Positions 61,307-64,000 of a stretch of 64,000 bases of DNA are shown one piece after another (position 1 is the stretch's first letter; each line of letters begins with the position of its first letter). The notes under the pieces were generated by a model. It ran no database searches. It was not told where the DNA came from and was given only the letters and a program-made list of their open reading frames with translations. Both the position numbers and the translations under genes were made by a program. Source of the stretch: Bacillus_BA songklensis (GTDB lineage Bacteria; Bacillota; Bacilli; Bacillales; Bacillaceae_H); the NCBI RefSeq assembly GCF_042649685.1, contig NZ_JBHRZT010000039.1, positions 33,573 to 97,572 on the forward strand. The letters are read 5' to 3'.

Positions 61307-61360
61307 GAGGCTGGTCTGTGAAGCTTGTTCTTGCTGCTTCACAGACCAGCCTCTTTTTTT
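61307..61360 (+). terminator. Terminator after fabF
   Basis: A perfect 18-bp stem: GAGGCTGGTCTGTGAAGC (61307-61324) with its complement (61336-61353), then a T run. Confidence 0.93.
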
Positions 61361-61365
61361 GGCAT

Positions 61366-61520
61366 TCCATTTAATTTTTCAGCATCAGCCCTTGTCTTTT
61401 ATTCTATTCGAGGCCTTTCTGTTCTTACAGCTTGAATGGACTTACACGGATTCTCGTATAAGCATTTGGCAAGGGAGCTTCATGTAAACTGGCAAATTCT
61501 TTACGTGGATTTATATATAT
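61366..61520 (+). repeat. 200-nt structured repeat, copy lacking the hairpins
   Basis: CATTTAATTTTTCAGCATCAG ... TTTCTGTTCTTACAGCTTGAA ... TTCTCGTATAAGCATTTGGC ... ACGTGGATTTATATATA. It is parallel to the next unit, 61527-61735, but the central hairpin region is shorter and degenerate. Confidence 0.75.
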
Positions 61521-61526
61521 GAGTCC

Positions 61527-61735
61527 CATTTAATTTTTTAACCTCTGTCACCGGGCTTTCTTTTATTCGCGCCTTTCTGTTCTCTCATCTTGAATGAGCT
61601 TACAAAGGTTCTCGTATAAGGCTTCGGCAAGGGCCCGTAAGGGAAATGGGCGAAGCCTTATGCGTAAATGATGTAACATGGACCGCTTTTGTCCATGTTA
61701 CATTATTTATGTGGATTCATATAATTAGGTAATTA
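61527..61735 (+). repeat. 200-nt structured repeat, full copy
   Basis: 5' half: CATTTAATTTTTTAACCTC ... TTTCTGTTCTCTCATCTTGA. Hairpin 1: ATAAGGCTTCG (61616-61626) with CGAAGCCTTAT (61651-61661), containing GGGCCC. Hairpin 2: ATGTAACATGGAC (61671-61683) with GTCCATGTTACAT (61691-61703), 13 bp perfect. End: ATGTGGATTCATATAATTA. An inverted copy is at 54565-54770, and a 5' fragment at 19778-19865. Confidence 0.85.
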
Positions 61736-61788
61736 AAGAATAAGACCTCATATGATAAAGAGAAGAATCTTTAAGAAAGGAAGATGTT

Positions 61789-62577
61789 ATGCCAATTGTT
61801 GCGACAGACGAGTGGCTGGCTGAACTCGTAAAGCGACCTCATTCTTTTGTTCAAAAATTAACCGCTTATTTTCCGGAAGTATCGGCAAAGGAAGTGATCC
61901 CTTTATTAGTGAGCCATGGCATGTTTCATGTAGGAAAAGAACCGCCAATGCGAATTGAAGCTTTTACTAAACAAAACTTGTGGAAAATGATAGCTCCTCA
62001 CTATAACAAGCTTCAAACATTATGGAGCGGTCCGGATATTCCTGTTTTGTTATTTCCCTCTAATTCTATGAATCGTCGTATTCAAAGGGAGTTTAACGGC
62101 AAGTCGGGGGTAGCATTCTCTGATAAATTGTTTTTGTTCGCAAATGAGGATATTGAGAAGAATGAACTGCTGGCCGTTTTGACACATGAGTATCATCATA
62201 TTTGCCGTTTAAAGGCAATGAAGAAAAAAGAAGGTGAGCTAACCCTGCTCGATACTTTAGTGATGGAAGGGTTAGCGGAGCATGCCGTCAAGGAGCAAGT
62301 AGGAAAGCAATATCTTGCACCATGGACAAATTATTATCAACGGAAGCAGGCTGCCCATTATTGGAATAAATACATTAAACCAAACCGACATATAAAAAAA
62401 GAAGAGAGAAAACATGATGAATTACTGTACGGAATGAGATGGTATCCGAAAATGGTCGGTTACAGCGTAGGCTTTCATCTTGTTGCAGGATATACGGAAG
62501 CCCGGGAGCTCCCATCAGGAAAACTGCTGCATGTTCCTGCAGAAGAAATAGCGGCGAAATCCGGCTTGCAAATGTAA
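61789..62577 (+). CDS. yjaZ: DUF2268 zinc-protease-like protein YjaZ
   Basis: 262 aa. Seen: the zinc motif HEYHH (in LLAVLTHEYHHICRL, residues about 133-137) and a downstream third-ligand candidate VMEGLAEH. This is the gluzincin-like arrangement of DUF2268 (YjaZ) proteins, predicted Zn-dependent proteases. No signal peptide. Ribosome site GAAAGGAAG. In B. subtilis yjaZ follows fabF, as here. Confidence 0.85.
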   Translation: MPIVATDEWLAELVKRPHSFVQKLTAYFPEVSAKEVIPLLVSHGMFHVGKEPPMRIEAFTKQNLWKMIAPHYNKLQTLWSGPDIPVLLFPSNSMNRRIQREFNGKSGVAFSDKLFLFANEDIEKNELLAVLTHEYHHICRLKAMKKKEGELTLLDTLVMEGLAEHAVKEQVGKQYLAPWTNYYQRKQAAHYWNKYIKPNRHIKKEERKHDELLYGMRWYPKMVGYSVGFHLVAGYTEARELPSGKLLHVPAEEIAAKSGLQM

Positions 62578-62834
62578 AGAAAGGCTTTTTACAATCAAGG
62601 ACACAAACCCAAAATGTAATAAAATGCTAGATTTAGAGGCGGGTTGCAGAGGGAGCTGCATATTCTGGCTATTCCGCCTTCATCGTGGCATGTCAAAAAA
62701 GAAAAAGTGAAAGAGAACAAACATCCATTCTGCCCTATAACGAACATCTTTTATCCGTTTCTTCATAGAATATAGTAAAGAACTGGACAAGGATGACAGA
62801 GGGAGAGATGAGCGATGATGGGGTTTGAAGACGA

Positions 62835-63068
62835 TTGATTCGATTCTTCTTATTATTAACCGGCTTTGGTTTTGCTGTAGTGGGAGGAGTGAGTGTCATT
62901 GCTTATTTGAACTTATTAACAGCCGGATACAGTTACCAGGAGTATTTACTTTATATAAAAGAAAGACCTGAATGTTATTTATCGTTGTGTGGATTTTTGT
63001 TTCTTTATCTGGCCATTTCTATGCCTCCGCAAACAAGAAGCCATAATAGAAAAGATAAAATCAATTAA
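62835..63068 (+). CDS. Small two-segment membrane protein
   Basis: 77 aa. Seen: hydrophobic segments at about 2-28 (FFLLLTGFGFAVVGGVSVIA) and 47-63 (CYLSLCGFLFLYLAISM), a loop YSYQEYLLYIKERPE, and a basic tail RSHNRKDKIN. The pattern looks conserved in Bacillus relatives, function unknown. The start is unclear: TTG 62835 is the first start codon in frame, and there is no strong ribosome site. The nearby ATGs at 62816 and 62819 read into TGA. The app genes found here in B. subtilis are absent. Confidence 0.6.
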   Translation: MIRFFLLLTGFGFAVVGGVSVIAYLNLLTAGYSYQEYLLYIKERPECYLSLCGFLFLYLAISMPPQTRSHNRKDKIN

Positions 63069-63142
63069 CATCATTTGGAATAAAATTACCTTTATCTGCC
63101 TATACTGATTGTTAATAAACAGTTAGTAAGTGAGGGGTAAAA

Positions 63143-63892
63143 ATGCTGTATCTTCATGATGTATGGGTTAATTGGTTCGAAGGTGAGGAAAATGGTTATA
63201 ATGTTTGCAGTTTTCATGAGTGGCGTAAGGATGATTGCGTTGAACTGCTTGACCAGACTCCTTTATTGAAAGTTCAGCCACTTCTGTTTCATTACATTGA
63301 AAATGATTTATCCGAGTTACCTCAACAATTACTAAACGATGTCTATCAAAAAGCTTATATCCGGAAAAACCATGAGCGAATTCAACTAGAATATTGTTTT
63401 GTGGTAACAGACGGGCAAGAAATCCTAGCCGTTGATACAATGGGATATCACATTCCTATTCGCAAGAGTCGTTTGATTCCAAGGCAAGAGCAACTTGTGT
63501 ATGAAATGATTCAAGAACAAGATGTGACAGTATATGAGTTTGATGAAAGAGAACTAACAAATAAGGAACATCATATTTTATCACCGTCACCAGAGACGAT
63601 GAGAGGATTGACAAGAAAAGAACGGCAATTAAAGCAATTGTTATTCATGGCCTTAGATCAGCTTCATACGTCTAAAAATGTTGCACAAGTCCGTTACTGG
63701 TACACGGAGTGGAATCCTGGAGAATATCAAAAAACGCAGCAAATGTCATTTGAAGAAGTATGGCAGAACTTATATGAAGAAACGAGAAACGGATGGTCCG
63801 GGAAGCATTTGTCCTTATGCGAAAACCTAATAAAAGGACAGCCCTTCTTTGAAAAGCTCTGGGAAATGGAACAAGAGCCGAAAGTTAATTAA
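63143..63892 (+). CDS. yjbA: UPF0736 / DUF3603 family protein YjbA
   Basis: 249 aa, soluble. Starts MLYLHDVWVNWFEGEENGYN, contains DTMGYHIPIRKSRLIPRQEQ and GLTRKERQLKQLLFMALDQL, with acidic and helical C-terminal part. This is the YjbA pattern. Function unknown. Ribosome site GTGAGGGG. Its stop codon overlaps the first bases of the repeat that runs to the window end. Confidence 0.87.
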   Translation: MLYLHDVWVNWFEGEENGYNVCSFHEWRKDDCVELLDQTPLLKVQPLLFHYIENDLSELPQQLLNDVYQKAYIRKNHERIQLEYCFVVTDGQEILAVDTMGYHIPIRKSRLIPRQEQLVYEMIQEQDVTVYEFDERELTNKEHHILSPSPETMRGLTRKERQLKQLLFMALDQLHTSKNVAQVRYWYTEWNPGEYQKTQQMSFEEVWQNLYEETRNGWSGKHLSLCENLIKGQPFFEKLWEMEQEPKVN

Positions 63893-64000
63893 AAAGAGGG
63901 TGTCCCATAAGTTCAAAAAAATGATGGGTTTTATGTTTTATGCAAAATGGACCGTCAATCAAAACCCTTGGTATTACCGGATTTATATAACGGTCCATTT
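63891..64000 (+). repeat. Dispersed hairpin repeat, copy 2 (cut by window end)
   Basis: Starts AAAAAGAGGGTGTCCCATAAG. Ends in a perfect 11-bp inverted repeat AAATGGACCGT (63945-63955) with ACGGTCCATTT (63990-64000). Loop contains CCCTTGGTATTACCGGATTT, comparable to CCCTTGATGTTGCTGGATTT in copy 1. Confidence 0.75.

Noticed and set aside
1..64000. CRISPR array, prophage, toxin-antitoxin or defence island
   Set aside because: No regularly spaced short repeats, no phage structural genes, and no recognisable defence genes; the only tandem repeat is the 122-bp unit at 52402-52716.

Overview
The window looks like chromosomal DNA of a low-to-mid GC, endospore-forming member of the Bacillaceae. It has a complete gerP spore-coat permeability operon and competence genes (med, comZ). 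Its gene order is very close to the Bacillus subtilis yhf-yis-yit-arg-yja segment. A clpB gene sits where B. subtilis has none, so this is a relative and not B. subtilis itself. The species cannot be fixed from the sequence alone. No rRNA, tRNA, CRISPR array, intact transposase or prophage was seen.

Layout: 1-216 is the end of a thiolase. 972-12945 encodes double-strand-break repair (addB, addA, sbcD, sbcC). 13050-15176 (minus) is gerPA-PF with a good SigK-type promoter. 15371-21870 holds an acyl-CoA ligase, a small membrane protein, yisK, yisL, yisN and asnO. 21978-22344 is a decayed IS200/IS605-type tnpB element. 22692-24350 is a beta-propeller lipoprotein. 24606-26388 is the ammonium module amtB-glnK with two TnrA/GlnR-like boxes. 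26633-29179 is a GH13 amylase-like protein that has lost its catalytic residues, with a perfect cre site, followed by a MalR-like LacI regulator. 29219-36830 carries an SDR, yajQ (yitK), cvfB (yitL), a DUF3941 gene, degV (yitS), yitT, a coupled pair of unknown small genes, yitU and yitW. 37251-46742 is the arginine/carbamoyl phosphate cluster argCJBD-carAB-argF. 46977-49865 is yjzC and CtsR-controlled clpB. 49904-50111 is a second decayed tnpB element. 50217-54390 is the Leloir galactose set galK-galE-galT, with a 122-bp tandem repeat between galE and galT. 54783-63892 holds yjzD, two degenerate enzyme-fold proteins, med-comZ, fabH-fabF, yjaZ, a small membrane protein and yjbA.

How the parts work together: AddAB and SbcCD process broken DNA ends. 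GerP proteins let germinants cross the spore coat. AmtB-GlnK take up ammonium and sense nitrogen status. The arg/car genes convert glutamate to citrulline. FabH and FabF start and extend fatty acids. GalKTE feed galactose into UDP-glucose and glucose-1-phosphate.

The most unusual material is outside the ordinary genes. It includes several families of dispersed repeats that keep base-paired stems while their stem sequences differ (651-761 and 63891-64000; 54565-54770 and 61527-61735), two internally deleted tnpB elements sharing one structured end, and three enzyme-fold proteins whose catalytic residues are replaced.
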